63,099 bases of DNA from Treponema sp. (lineage in GTDB: Bacteria > Spirochaetota > Spirochaetia > Treponematales > Treponemataceae), in contig JAEDJS010000004.1 of NCBI GenBank assembly GCA_016296205.1, positions 1 to 63,099 of the forward strand, in the 5' to 3' direction. Position 1 is the stretch's first letter. Every line of letters starts with the position of its first letter. Position numbers and translations under genes: made by a program. Shown in pieces: positions 7,416 through 16,300 of this stretch. The notes beneath the pieces are model-generated. The model did no database searches, was not told where the DNA came from, and saw only the letters and a program-made list of their open reading frames with translations.

Positions 7416-8227
7416 AGAAATTTGCAGTAATGATTTTTATAATTTTTACACTGGGTATTTTTTGTGTTAATGCCCAGCATGTTCTTGAAGAAAAGGAGTT
7501 AAATTCAATTTGTGAATTTATGAATTATCGGATGGAGCTCACAAAATTACAACCTGAACAAGCACTGGCAAAAATCAACAGGGATTTTTCTAGGGAAATA
7601 CAAATGAGTGAACAAGGCAAGTTGATTTTGAGCAGCCTTATAGAAATAGAAAAATATGTGTATGGAATAAAAATCAATCCAAATAATCAACAGTTAAAAA
7701 ACAGAATTGTGGAACTTAGTTCACGACTGGAAATAAAAGCAAACGCAATGGAACCTTCAACTGTGGCCCCATGGCTTTATTGTGTTACTGCTGCAATGGA
7801 TGCAACAAGCATGCAGTGTTTGAGTGTGGCAAAAAGTTTAAAGCGTGGATTGAATGTAAAAAAATGGTACCTTGCTGCAATTAAAAAAAATCCTGATATG
7901 ACTTATTCTTTGATGAATATGGGTCAATGGTATTTTCATGCTCCGGCAATTAGTGGCGGAAGTAAGGAAAAAGCTTTGGATTTATGCAGAAAATCTTTGG
8001 AAAAAGCAAAAAATCCCGGCGAAAGATTTTATGCCAGCTGTGTATTGAGTCAGATATATTTTGCTCTGGGGAACAGACAGAAAAGTGCTGAATTTTTGCA
8101 GAATGCGGAACAACTGGCACCAGGGAGTTTAAACGTTTTGCTTCTTAAAACATTAAATGGAGCCGGTGTTTCCCAGTTTGAATATGACGCAGACAGAGAA
8201 AAATATCAGTATTTGTTAAAAAAATAA
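7412..8227 (+). CDS. Exported protein with TPR-like helical repeats, function unknown
   Basis: This 271 aa protein begins with a clear signal peptide (KKFAVMIFIIFTLGIFCVNA) and probably ends up in the periplasm. The rest is helical. Two TPR-like units are visible near residues 165-235, including the NPDMTYSLMNMGQWYFHAP and GGSKEKALDLCRKSLEKA stretches. No enzymatic motif is seen. The start codon lies in the stop of the DNA methyltransferase (ATGA), so the two are co-translated although their compartments differ. Function is unknown; a scaffold or binding role is a guess from the fold. Confidence 0.75.
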   Translation: MKKFAVMIFIIFTLGIFCVNAQHVLEEKELNSICEFMNYRMELTKLQPEQALAKINRDFSREIQMSEQGKLILSSLIEIEKYVYGIKINPNNQQLKNRIVELSSRLEIKANAMEPSTVAPWLYCVTAAMDATSMQCLSVAKSLKRGLNVKKWYLAAIKKNPDMTYSLMNMGQWYFHAPAISGGSKEKALDLCRKSLEKAKNPGERFYASCVLSQIYFALGNRQKSAEFLQNAEQLAPGSLNVLLLKTLNGAGVSQFEYDADREKYQYLLKK

Positions 8228-8228
8228 A

Positions 8229-8867
8229 TTATTTATAATTTAAAAGCAGTTGATAATTTTGAGCAATAAAAAAACTAACTACTTTAGCAACATCTTTTTT
8301 GTTTACCTTATCTGGATTTTCAATGGAGTTTCGGAAGGAATAGATTAATCCATTGATAAAAAAATCCAGTGCAATGTAATAATTTTTATTTGTTTTAAGT
8401 GCCTCTGGAAGTGTTTTATCTTCAAGAACATAAACTGCAATAAGATCATGTAATTTTCTAATAAAAATTTCTGTTGTGTGAAGTGTAAGAAGTTTTTTAT
8501 GTGTTTCCTGATTTTTATCAAGATAGTCACAGAATTTTTCCAGAATTGGAAGGGGTGCTTTTACGAAATTTATAAAGCTAAAACCATCCAATAATTTGTC
8601 AATTTCAATAATCAACTCTTCTGCAATTTCTTTTAAAACTTCTTCTGGTGCTTTGTAATGTGCGTAAAAAGTGCTTCTTGTAATTCCGGCTTTAAGAACA
8701 ATGTCAGAGATAGAAATTTTTTCTGATGGTTTATTTTGAAGTAAAGTTGTGTAGGCGTCCCGGATAAATTGTCTTGAGCGCTTGGCACTTTTATATTCCG
8801 ATTTTTTGTTTTCGTGACCTTTTTTGAATTCGTCTCTAAATTTTCTGATTTTTTCCAGTGTGTCCAT
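8229..8867 (-). CDS. TetR/AcrR-family transcriptional regulator
   Basis: A 212 aa repressor-type protein. The N-terminal helix-turn-helix spans about residues 28-75 (IRDAYTTLLQNKP then ISISDIVLKAGITRSTFYAHYK), the classic TetR signature. The C-terminal ligand domain is diverged, so the inducer is unknown. It is divergent from an RND efflux operon with 137 bp between the starts. That spacer holds a TATACA-TTG-TGTATA inverted repeat that is a good operator candidate. It therefore probably represses the pump. A GGAG ribosome site precedes the ATG. It ends 1 nt from the convergent TPR gene. Confidence 0.85.
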   Translation of the reverse strand: MDTLEKIRKFRDEFKKGHENKKSEYKSAKRSRQFIRDAYTTLLQNKPSEKISISDIVLKAGITRSTFYAHYKAPEEVLKEIAEELIIEIDKLLDGFSFINFVKAPLPILEKFCDYLDKNQETHKKLLTLHTTEIFIRKLHDLIAVYVLEDKTLPEALKTNKNYYIALDFFINGLIYSFRNSIENPDKVNKKDVAKVVSFFIAQNYQLLLNYK

Positions 8868-8905
8868 ACAATTCTCCGTAAAGTGTTTAAAATCTTAAAA
8901 TTTTA

Positions 8906-8968
8906 TTGACTTAAAACTTTTTTTATATTATATATGTTTTGTAATAAAATTTCTATACATTGTGTATA
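8906..8968 (+). promoter_or_regulatory. Efflux operon promoter and TetR operator candidate
   Basis: TTGACT (8906-8911), 17 bp, TATATA (8929-8934) forms a promoter facing the efflux operon. Just downstream lies the perfect 6-bp inverted repeat TATACATTGTGTATA (8954-8968), placed where a bound repressor would block the early transcript. The repeat is also upstream of the divergent tetR gene, so autoregulation is possible. Confidence 0.6.
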
Positions 8969-9004
8969 ATTTCATTCGTTTTATTTGATTTTAGAGGAGT
9001 TGAA

Positions 9005-10252
9005 ATGAATAAAAATAATGAATCAAATGAGGCAGAATCAACAAATGAAAATTCAACTGGTAAAAGAAAATTCAAAATAAATAAAAAACTTGGAATAATA
9101 TTAGCATCAATTGGGGTTGTTGGAATTATTCTTTTGTGGGCAACTTTGATTGGTATTTTAAAAGGTTCGGGTAAAAAATATGTTGCTCCTCTTCCAAGCG
9201 TTGTTGTTCAAAAACCAGTTTTGGGAACTGTTACAGAAAGCATTACAATCAGCGGATATGTAGAAGCAAGGACAATGGTTCCTGTTGTACCATTTGTTAA
9301 CGGAACTATTCTTAATTACAGTGCAAAAGCCGGTGAATTCGTAAAAAAAGATACAATTCTTGCAAAAATTGATGATGCTCCATACCGTCAGCAGTTTTTG
9401 CAGGCTCAGGCAGCATATCTTGGTTATAAAAGTAGTTTTGAACGTGTGGCAGGTTTGTATAAAAGCGGGGCAACAACTCAACAGAATTACGATACAATAA
9501 AAGCTCAATATGAAGCGGCAAAAGCTCAGTATGATTTGGCAAAATTGCAGATGGATTATACAGAAGTAAAAGCCAGTGTTGACGGTACAATTTTAGTTGC
9601 GGACATGGGAGTGGGTTCAATTGGAACAACAACTGCTCCGATAGCAATTCTTGCGGACTTAAACGACCTTGTTGTTCGCCTTAAAGTGCCAGAAAAATAT
9701 TTTGATCTTTTCCAGCTCCAGAAAGATAAAATTGAAGTAACTGTAACCCGCCCGGGAATTGAAGGAATGTATGAAGATGCTGTTGCAGCGGCACAGGTAG
9801 AAACTATTGCTCCTTATGTAAATGCAGAAAGCAAGAATTTTGCTGTTGTATGCAGAATTTTAAATTCTGGAGAAAGATTCAGGCCGGGAATGTTTGTAAA
9901 AATTACTGCAGCTTATAATGTTCACAGTAATGTTTATGTTTTGCCGGTGACTACAAGAAAATTAGATGGTTCCTGCTATATTTTTAATGAGGAAGATTCA
10001 ACTGTAAAATATTTGATGCTTGATAAAATAGTGGCAGATAATAATAATTTTTTAGTTGACCAGGAATATGCAGATACTTGGTTTGTAGTTGATGGTCAGA
10101 ATACAGTTTTTGACGGCCAGAAAGTAAGGCTTGCAAAAGATGTGGAAGCTGAATTGTTTGGTAATCAAAATTTCCAAGAGGATTTAATTCAACAGGAAAC
10201 TGAAGAAGATAAAGTTGAAGATAAAGTTGAATCAAAGGAAAGGGAACAGTGA
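9005..10252 (+). CDS. RND efflux periplasmic adaptor (membrane fusion protein)
   Basis: About 415 aa from the ATG at 9005, which follows GAGGAG at 8994-8999; a TTG 45 nt earlier lies in the operator and is rejected. A hydrophilic N-tail is followed by one membrane anchor (about residues 29-50). The adaptor pattern follows: lipoyl-like half motif (NGTILNYSAKAGEFVKKD), a coiled-coil hairpin (about 120-180, AAYLGYKSSFERVAGLYKSGATTQ), then beta-barrel domains. It bridges the inner-membrane permease and the TolC channel encoded downstream. The C-terminus has the near repeat EDKVEDKVESKE. The stop overlaps the permease GTG start by 4 nt. Confidence 0.9.
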   Translation: MNKNNESNEAESTNENSTGKRKFKINKKLGIILASIGVVGIILLWATLIGILKGSGKKYVAPLPSVVVQKPVLGTVTESITISGYVEARTMVPVVPFVNGTILNYSAKAGEFVKKDTILAKIDDAPYRQQFLQAQAAYLGYKSSFERVAGLYKSGATTQQNYDTIKAQYEAAKAQYDLAKLQMDYTEVKASVDGTILVADMGVGSIGTTTAPIAILADLNDLVVRLKVPEKYFDLFQLQKDKIEVTVTRPGIEGMYEDAVAAAQVETIAPYVNAESKNFAVVCRILNSGERFRPGMFVKITAAYNVHSNVYVLPVTTRKLDGSCYIFNEEDSTVKYLMLDKIVADNNNFLVDQEYADTWFVVDGQNTVFDGQKVRLAKDVEAELFGNQNFQEDLIQQETEEDKVEDKVESKEREQ

Positions 10253-13200
10253 AAATTTCTGAATTTTCTGTTAAGCATCCGGTAGTAATCACAATGTGTC
10301 TTATTGTGCTGGGTGTTTTTGGACTTTTTTCTCTTAAGGGTATGCCTTTGGAATTTATGACGGATATTTCCACTCCAACGGCAATTGTTTATACTATTTA
10401 TCCTGGTGCAAGTGCTGAAGACGTTGAGCAGGATGTTACAAAAATTCTGGAAGATTCATTTGTTACGCTTCCAAATTTTAAAAAAGTAGAAAGTAATTCC
10501 AGTAACAGTGTAAGCTGGATTACTATTACTTATGCAGATGGCTGTGATCCTTATGACCAGCTGGAAGAATTGCGTAATAGAATTAACGGAATTGTGGAAT
10601 TGCTGCCGGAAGGAATTCAGGGAAAACCTAGGGCTCTTGTTGGTGGTATTACAATGCTTCCGATTGTAAGCTTTACAGTAAGTGCTGGTCAGGATAGTGC
10701 TAAAATTACTGATTATATAAATAAAGAGCTTGTTCCAAAATTAACTCAGATTAAGGGAATTTCGGGAATTGAACTGGAAGGGGGCAAGGAACTGGAATTA
10801 AGTATTAGACTTAATACCGATGAACTTGTTTCTAAAGGAATAAGCGTTACAAAAATTTACCAGATTTTAAATTATGGAAATGTGAATTTACCATTGGGCA
10901 GTGTTGATCATGATAACCGGAGCATTCAAATTCGATATGCCGGCGGATTCAACTCTCTGGATGATATTAAAAATCTTCCGGTTGGTGTAGCAGACGGGAA
11001 TAATATTATCAGGTTGAGTGACGTTGCAGAAGTTTATCTTGATTATCCAAAAGAAAGTTATAGTGTTACAGACGGGATAAATCCTATTACAATTGTTAGC
11101 ATTACAAAACGTTCTGATGGCGATACAGTTCGCATTGTAAAAAAAGTAAAACAAATTCTTGAAGAAGAAACAAGGAATTCCAACGGCGCATTAAATTTTC
11201 ATATTATGAGTGATGATTCAAGGCAGGTTATTGCCAGTGTAAAAACAGTTGTTGGTTCAGGAGTAATGGGAATTATTTTTGCAGTTCTTGTTATTCTTTT
11301 GTTCTTAGCAGACTGGCGTGCAACTTTAGTAATTGGTTTAAGTATTCCTCTGTGTATTTTGTTCAGCCTGATTGGGTTAAAACTTTTTGGCATAAGCCTT
11401 AACTTAATGAGTTTAAGCGGTCTTGTAATTTCTTTGGGAATGGTAGTTGATGGTTCAACTGTTATGCTGGACCAGATTTACAGATATTATAAGCTTCGGA
11501 ACAAGGATGGTAAGACTGCATACACATTGAATCAATCGATTTATAAAGGATGGGATGAAGTTGCTGGAAGTATTCTTGCCAGTGTTGCAACAACAATGGT
11601 TGTATTCATTCCAATTGCTTTGTTAAAGGGATTAATCGGCGACATTTTGAGTCCAGTTGCAGTTACAATTGTTATGGCAATCGGATCAAGTTTTCTGGTT
11701 GCTGTAATTATTGTTCCATATTTATTAAAGTTGCTGCTTAGGGAAGAAGGTCCTAAGTTAAGGGACAAGCCAAGAAAATTTGATTTGATGATTGATAAAG
11801 TTGAGCAGGGTTACAAACGAATTTTGCAGTGGGCATTGGTTCATTCAAAAAGCGTAATATTTATTTCTGTTGGTCTGCTTTTATTTTCATTTGTTTTAAT
11901 CAGAAGCCTTGGAGTTGCATTTATTCCTTCTACCGATACTGGTGATTTTTTTATTGCAGTTGATTTTCCAAAAGGAACTAAAATTGAGCAGACTAAAGAA
12001 AAAATGAAGACAGCAATGGATTTGCTCTACAAATATGTTCCAGAAATCGACAACTTGATTTTGTATACCGGAAAAAGTCAGGGGCGGGGAATAATTGCCA
12101 GCGATACACCGGGCAGTGCTTATGCTCACGTAATTCTTGTTCCTGTTAGCGAACGAAAGCGTGATATCCATGACATTATGCTTCAAATGCAGGAAATTTG
12201 GGCAGCGGTTTTGCCCGACAGTTATGTTTATGTAAAGAACGGCGGCTTTGATAATCTGGTTGGTTATGTTTCCGGCGGTGGTGGTTTTGGAATTACTCTT
12301 ATAAGTGAAAATATGGAAGTTCTTTATAAAACTGCAAACGGCATCAAAGAATTTTTAAATAATGATCCTGATGTAATTGCGGCAGACATGGATACAAATT
12401 TTGACACAAGCACAATGGTAATCGACATGAGCCAGGAATATTTGAGTTCACTGGGATTAACAAGTTACGAAACTGGAATTACAAGTGCAATTCTTTTTAG
12501 AGGCATTGATGTAGGACGCTATAAAGAAGGTTCAAGTGGCAGCAGATATAATATCCGGCTCTTTAGTGATATTACTGATCAGGAAGTAACGATGGACAGT
12601 ATTGCAAATGTTCATATTGTTACCGACCGTGGACAGGATGTTAGTTTTGCAAATCTTAGTGATGTTTATATAGAAAACAGTGTAAGTCAGATAAATCACA
12701 GTGACCGTGCTAAAACAATTACAGTAAGTGCAACTTTGGTAAGCGAAAATACAAGTGGTGTTGCTTCAAGGGTAAGAGATTATCTTTCAAAAAATCCACT
12801 GCCAAATGAAGTTAAAAGTAAAGCTGGTGGAATTATGAGTTTGATTGGTGATATGGCCGCTCCAATGATTACTGCTATGCTTATTGCTATTTTTCTAGTT
12901 TATACAGTTATGGTTATTCAGTTTGAACGGTTCAGGCAGCCTTTTATTATTCTGCTTACAATTCCATTCTGTCTGATAGGCGTAATTCTTGGTCTGATGC
13001 TTTTTGGTTCAACTTTGAATTTGATTTCACTTTTGGGATTAATTTCATTAAGCGGTGTTGTTGTTAATAACGGAATTATTCTTGTTGATTATGTTAATCA
13101 TATTCGTGTTGAGCGGCGACAGAAGCTTGCGGAAAAAAATGGAAAAGTAAACCGGGATGGCGAATTTGAAATTGAATTGACTGATGACCAGGAAACCGAG

Positions 13201-13449
13201 CTTTTAAAAGAATGCGTAACAGATGGTTCTGCCAGTCGAATTAAACCGATTTTGATTACAACTCTTACAACTTTGCTTGGAGATATTCCAATGGCTTTAA
13301 GTAAAGGTGAAGGTGCAGAAATTTATGCTCCAATGGGCCAGGCAATCGTTGGAGGTATGATAACTTCTACGTTGATAACTTTAATTTTAATTCCAACTTT
13401 GTATTATATGACAGAAAAAAGGAAGTGTAAGAAAAAACCGCTAAAATAG
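10249..13449 (+). CDS. RND-family efflux permease
   Basis: A 1066 aa inner-membrane proton-driven pump of the AcrB/hydrophobe-amphiphile type. It has the expected two-fold layout: TM1 near 12-30, a large periplasmic loop, TM helices about 335-545, a second loop and TM helices about 865-1055. The TM4 proton-relay region reads GMVVDGSTVMLDQI, so one of the two adjacent acidic residues seen in AcrB is Gly. TM10 reads SGVVVNNGIILVDYV with Asn at the usual Lys position. It is translated from a GTG overlapping the adaptor stop, giving tight coupling. Substrate cannot be inferred. The control gene is probably the divergent TetR. Confidence 0.9.
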   Translation: MKISEFSVKHPVVITMCLIVLGVFGLFSLKGMPLEFMTDISTPTAIVYTIYPGASAEDVEQDVTKILEDSFVTLPNFKKVESNSSNSVSWITITYADGCDPYDQLEELRNRINGIVELLPEGIQGKPRALVGGITMLPIVSFTVSAGQDSAKITDYINKELVPKLTQIKGISGIELEGGKELELSIRLNTDELVSKGISVTKIYQILNYGNVNLPLGSVDHDNRSIQIRYAGGFNSLDDIKNLPVGVADGNNIIRLSDVAEVYLDYPKESYSVTDGINPITIVSITKRSDGDTVRIVKKVKQILEEETRNSNGALNFHIMSDDSRQVIASVKTVVGSGVMGIIFAVLVILLFLADWRATLVIGLSIPLCILFSLIGLKLFGISLNLMSLSGLVISLGMVVDGSTVMLDQIYRYYKLRNKDGKTAYTLNQSIYKGWDEVAGSILASVATTMVVFIPIALLKGLIGDILSPVAVTIVMAIGSSFLVAVIIVPYLLKLLLREEGPKLRDKPRKFDLMIDKVEQGYKRILQWALVHSKSVIFISVGLLLFSFVLIRSLGVAFIPSTDTGDFFIAVDFPKGTKIEQTKEKMKTAMDLLYKYVPEIDNLILYTGKSQGRGIIASDTPGSAYAHVILVPVSERKRDIHDIMLQMQEIWAAVLPDSYVYVKNGGFDNLVGYVSGGGGFGITLISENMEVLYKTANGIKEFLNNDPDVIAADMDTNFDTSTMVIDMSQEYLSSLGLTSYETGITSAILFRGIDVGRYKEGSSGSRYNIRLFSDITDQEVTMDSIANVHIVTDRGQDVSFANLSDVYIENSVSQINHSDRAKTITVSATLVSENTSGVASRVRDYLSKNPLPNEVKSKAGGIMSLIGDMAAPMITAMLIAIFLVYTVMVIQFERFRQPFIILLTIPFCLIGVILGLMLFGSTLNLISLLGLISLSGVVVNNGIILVDYVNHIRVERRQKLAEKNGKVNRDGEFEIELTDDQETELLKECVTDGSASRIKPILITTLTTLLGDIPMALSKGEGAEIYAPMGQAIVGGMITSTLITLILIPTLYYMTEKRKCKKKPLK

Positions 13450-13480
13450 CGGGGCTTTATCTAAAGTTTGCGTTGCAAAC
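13438..13480 (+). other. Two intercistronic hairpins between permease and lipoprotein
   Basis: The permease stop lies in a perfect hairpin (CCGCTA, AAA, TAGCGG at 13438-13452). A second perfect hairpin (GTTTGC, GTT, GCAAAC at 13466-13480) follows 13 nt later, just before the AGGAG of the lipoprotein gene. Neither is followed by a T-run, so they look like RNA processing or stability elements more than terminators. Confidence 0.5.
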
Positions 13481-13504
13481 ATATTATTGAATAGGAGAAA
13501 AAAA

Positions 13505-14683
13505 ATGAAAAAATTTTCCAGATTGATTCCTTCACTGATTCTGGTATCCTCACTTATTTTGAATTCATGTTATTCAGTTTTTAGCGGCGGAATTGGTGGA
13601 CGTGTAGTTGATGCCGAAAGTGAATCTGTTCCAAAAAATGGAATTCCTGATGTAGATATTTATGTTTATACAAATGAAAAACTTAGGGATGAAGATTTTA
13701 ATAATTGGGACGGAAATAAATTTTCCCCTTCAGAAAAAAATTATTTTGGTCACACGATTACTGGTAATGACGGGTATTTTTCATTGAGCAAAATTTTGTG
13801 GAAAAGCTATGCAAGCGATTTTGGAAGAGATGCAGATGTTGGAAAAATTTATCTGATTTTTTATCATTACAATTATGGGCTTACAAAAGGAAGCACGTTT
13901 GTAGTAAGTGATTCCTCAAGTGATACTGTTTATCAGGAATTGCTGGCAGTAAGAAAAAATACTTTTGTTACACTCAACTTTATTGATGTTTCAACTGATA
14001 ATCCAACTGACGAAAGTGTTTTTGTGCAGATACTTGTTCCTGAATCAACTGAATCAAATCCAACTGCTTTACCAAAAAAATTATCTGGAACTGTAACTGG
14101 AAGCGGAACATTTAAAATAAGTTATCCTCGGTATCAAAGTGAGCAGGACAAAGAAAATCAGTTAGAAAGTTCACCAGAAATTTCTATTTCTTATTCACAA
14201 AATGTGGAAGAAAATGAAGTTACATGGAAAGCCTGTTACAACTGTGAAAATGATGATAAAAATTATGCGTTTATGGAACAACCCTCTGTAACAAAAAAAA
14301 TCAGCGGCGATAATTTTACTCTCCGTCTTTATGGCAAGCGCACAAAAATTGCAATGCCTGTAATAAATGGTCAGTACAATAATTCTGGTGATTCAAAAGA
14401 TGATGGCGTGCAGATATTTTTGAAGGGAAAAGTTAATTCTTCTGCAACTGAATATCTTCTGGATTTTGGAGTTACTTCCACAACTGCAAATACTGTTGGT
14501 ACCAGTGGAGTTCAAACTCATGGAAATTTTACAAATCTTGGTGCCGGATATTTCTGGAAGGATTTGGATTATACAGAAAGATACAGTTCAAAAAATGTTG
14601 CAGTTTTTGTAGCGGATAGTTTAACTCCAGCAAAAGAAATGGTTTTGCGAAGTGATGTTTTAAATTATACAGTTCAGTTTTAA
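13505..14683 (+). CDS. Predicted lipoprotein in the efflux operon
   Basis: About 392 aa, starting at the ATG 7 nt after AGGAG at 13493-13497. The N-terminus is a lipoprotein signal (IPSLILVSSLILNSC) with the lipidated Cys in LNSC. The segment that follows (GGRVVDAESESVPKNGIPDV then DGYFSLSKI) resembles a carboxypeptidase-regulatory-like beta domain. The remainder is beta-rich and unassigned. It lies between the RND permease and the TolC-type protein, a position not occupied in the classical pump operon. It could be an accessory subunit of the pump or a passenger. Function is not known. Confidence 0.7.
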   Translation: MKKFSRLIPSLILVSSLILNSCYSVFSGGIGGRVVDAESESVPKNGIPDVDIYVYTNEKLRDEDFNNWDGNKFSPSEKNYFGHTITGNDGYFSLSKILWKSYASDFGRDADVGKIYLIFYHYNYGLTKGSTFVVSDSSSDTVYQELLAVRKNTFVTLNFIDVSTDNPTDESVFVQILVPESTESNPTALPKKLSGTVTGSGTFKISYPRYQSEQDKENQLESSPEISISYSQNVEENEVTWKACYNCENDDKNYAFMEQPSVTKKISGDNFTLRLYGKRTKIAMPVINGQYNNSGDSKDDGVQIFLKGKVNSSATEYLLDFGVTSTTANTVGTSGVQTHGNFTNLGAGYFWKDLDYTERYSSKNVAVFVADSLTPAKEMVLRSDVLNYTVQF

Positions 14684-14694
14684 TCAGTTTTAAA

Positions 14695-16107
14695 ATGAAG
14701 AAAAAATTTTATTTAGTTGCAGGTTTGATTTTCTCATTTTTTGTTTTGAATCAAAATATTTTTGCTCAGGAAAAATTTGATGGCAGCGAAGATACTTTTA
14801 CTCTAACAAAATTACGTCAATGTTTAACACAAAATAATCCGGAAATCAGGCTTGCTCAGGAAGAATTAACAAGAAGTCTGCTTGATGTAAAAGATGCTAA
14901 GTCAAGCTTTGGTCCTAAGATTGAATTTCAGGCCAGTGGAACTTTTCTTGCAAATCCCCCAATAGATTCAATTGTGCTTAACGTTGATGATGTAATTAAC
15001 TCAATGGACTGGCAGGGAGTGGGCCCGGTTTCTACAGGTCAATATATTACTCTTTATGACGGAATGGAAAACACTCTTTACAATATTGGATTTACTTTGC
15101 AGCAACCAGTTTTTACATGGGGGAAAATTTCTACAGCCTATGGAATATATAAAGAAGTTGTTTCTATTAAAGAATTGCAGTTAAAAAATATTACTAAGAA
15201 ACTTCTTACAGAATTGGAAACTCGTTTGATCAGTTTGTGTTACATTCAGCAGATTCAGAATGTTCTGGAGGAAGAAACAGTTTTTGCCAATCGTTTAGTT
15301 CAATATAGTGAAGATGCAGAAAAAAATGGGATGCTTTTAAAACAGGATGTTCTGGAAGCAAGAATAAAATCAAAGGAACTTGATATTGCTATTAAAGAAT
15401 TGGAAAAGCAGAAAGAAAGTCAGTTGATTGAACTTGAACGGATGACTGGTTTGCAGATTGAAGCAGAAAAAATTGATTATGAAATTAACGAAGAATTGTT
15501 CACCCAGGTTCTTGCAAAAGATAGAAATCAAATTCTTGAAAATGCGTTAAACGGTAATCAGACAAGCATTCAGATTCTTGTGCTTTTAAAAAATATTTCT
15601 GAGCGTACTCAAAAAATTGCAGAAAATTCAGTTTACTGGAAACCGGATTTTGCAGTGGAGATGAGTGCAAATTATGCGGGTTCAAGATTCCCTCTTCTGG
15701 AACCAAACTGGCGACGTAAAGATGATTACTCTCTGAATATTTCTGTGGGATTGAAAACTACTGTCTGGGATGGCGGAAAAAAATTGAATGAAGTAAACCG
15801 AAAAATCAGTGAGACAAAAACCAGCAGTATAAATATTGATGATGCCCGTGCAAAAATCAAGCACACTTTGGATGAGCAGTGGAACACAGTTGATGTCTGT
15901 ATTTTAAAAAGCGAATATCTTGATTTAAAAATTCAGACAAGTGAATCAAAAATTGCCCAGAAAGAAACATTGTTCCAAAGTGGTTACGCCTCTGAAGCCG
16001 ATGTATTGAATGCAAAAATAGAAAAGTGCAATCAGCAGGTAGAAAAACTGCAGCTGGATTTAAAGAAAGCCGCCGCAATAATGACAGTAAATTTTTTGTG
16101 TGAATAA
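14695..16107 (+). CDS. TolC-family outer-membrane efflux protein
   Basis: A 470 aa outer-membrane channel protein. It starts with a signal peptide (FYLVAGLIFSFFVLNQNIFA), followed by two long helical repeats typical of OEP/TolC proteins: LRQCLTQNNPEIRLAQEELTR in the first half and KDRNQILENALNGNQTSIQI in the second. It should form the trimeric exit duct for the RND pump encoded just upstream. It starts 11 nt after the lipoprotein gene and is the last gene of the operon. No clear terminator follows; a pair of dispersed repeats occupies the space to argC. Confidence 0.85.
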   Translation: MKKKFYLVAGLIFSFFVLNQNIFAQEKFDGSEDTFTLTKLRQCLTQNNPEIRLAQEELTRSLLDVKDAKSSFGPKIEFQASGTFLANPPIDSIVLNVDDVINSMDWQGVGPVSTGQYITLYDGMENTLYNIGFTLQQPVFTWGKISTAYGIYKEVVSIKELQLKNITKKLLTELETRLISLCYIQQIQNVLEEETVFANRLVQYSEDAEKNGMLLKQDVLEARIKSKELDIAIKELEKQKESQLIELERMTGLQIEAEKIDYEINEELFTQVLAKDRNQILENALNGNQTSIQILVLLKNISERTQKIAENSVYWKPDFAVEMSANYAGSRFPLLEPNWRRKDDYSLNISVGLKTTVWDGGKKLNEVNRKISETKTSSINIDDARAKIKHTLDEQWNTVDVCILKSEYLDLKIQTSESKIAQKETLFQSGYASEADVLNAKIEKCNQQVEKLQLDLKKAAAIMTVNFLCE

Positions 16108-16155
16108 ATTACAATTAAAGAAAGTAAAAAAATGGAAATATCATCCTGCACTCCC

Positions 16156-16300
16156 GGTTGCAGAAAGAGATTCCGGATCAGGTCCGGAATGACAGTGTGG
16201 GGTCCGGAATGACGCTCCACCGCTCTCTTGGTTGCAGAAAGAGATTCCGGATCAAGTCCGGAATGACAGTGTGGGGGTTCGGAATGACGCTCCACCGCTT
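16156..16300. repeat. Tandem pair of dispersed palindromic repeats (74-bp unit)
   Basis: Two near-identical units start with GGTTGCAGAAAGAG at 16156 and 16230 (period 74). Each holds the palindromic core ATTCCGGATCA, then GTCCGGAATGAC, a partial second core (TCCGGAATGAC) and CGCTCCACCGCT. The second copy runs up to the argC stop codon (16300-16302). The array lies between the convergent tolC-type and argC genes. Confidence 0.9.

Noticed and set aside
8960..9004. Longer starts (TTG) for the efflux adaptor, and similarly at 2894, 13487 and 40552
   Set aside because: Each lies on the promoter/operator or takes the ribosome site inside the gene; the downstream ATG has a well placed Shine-Dalgarno sequence.
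16032..16295. Minus-strand frame through the repeat pair
   Set aside because: Its content is mostly the translated repeat (CHSGLDPES and related) and the reversed end of the TolC-type gene.
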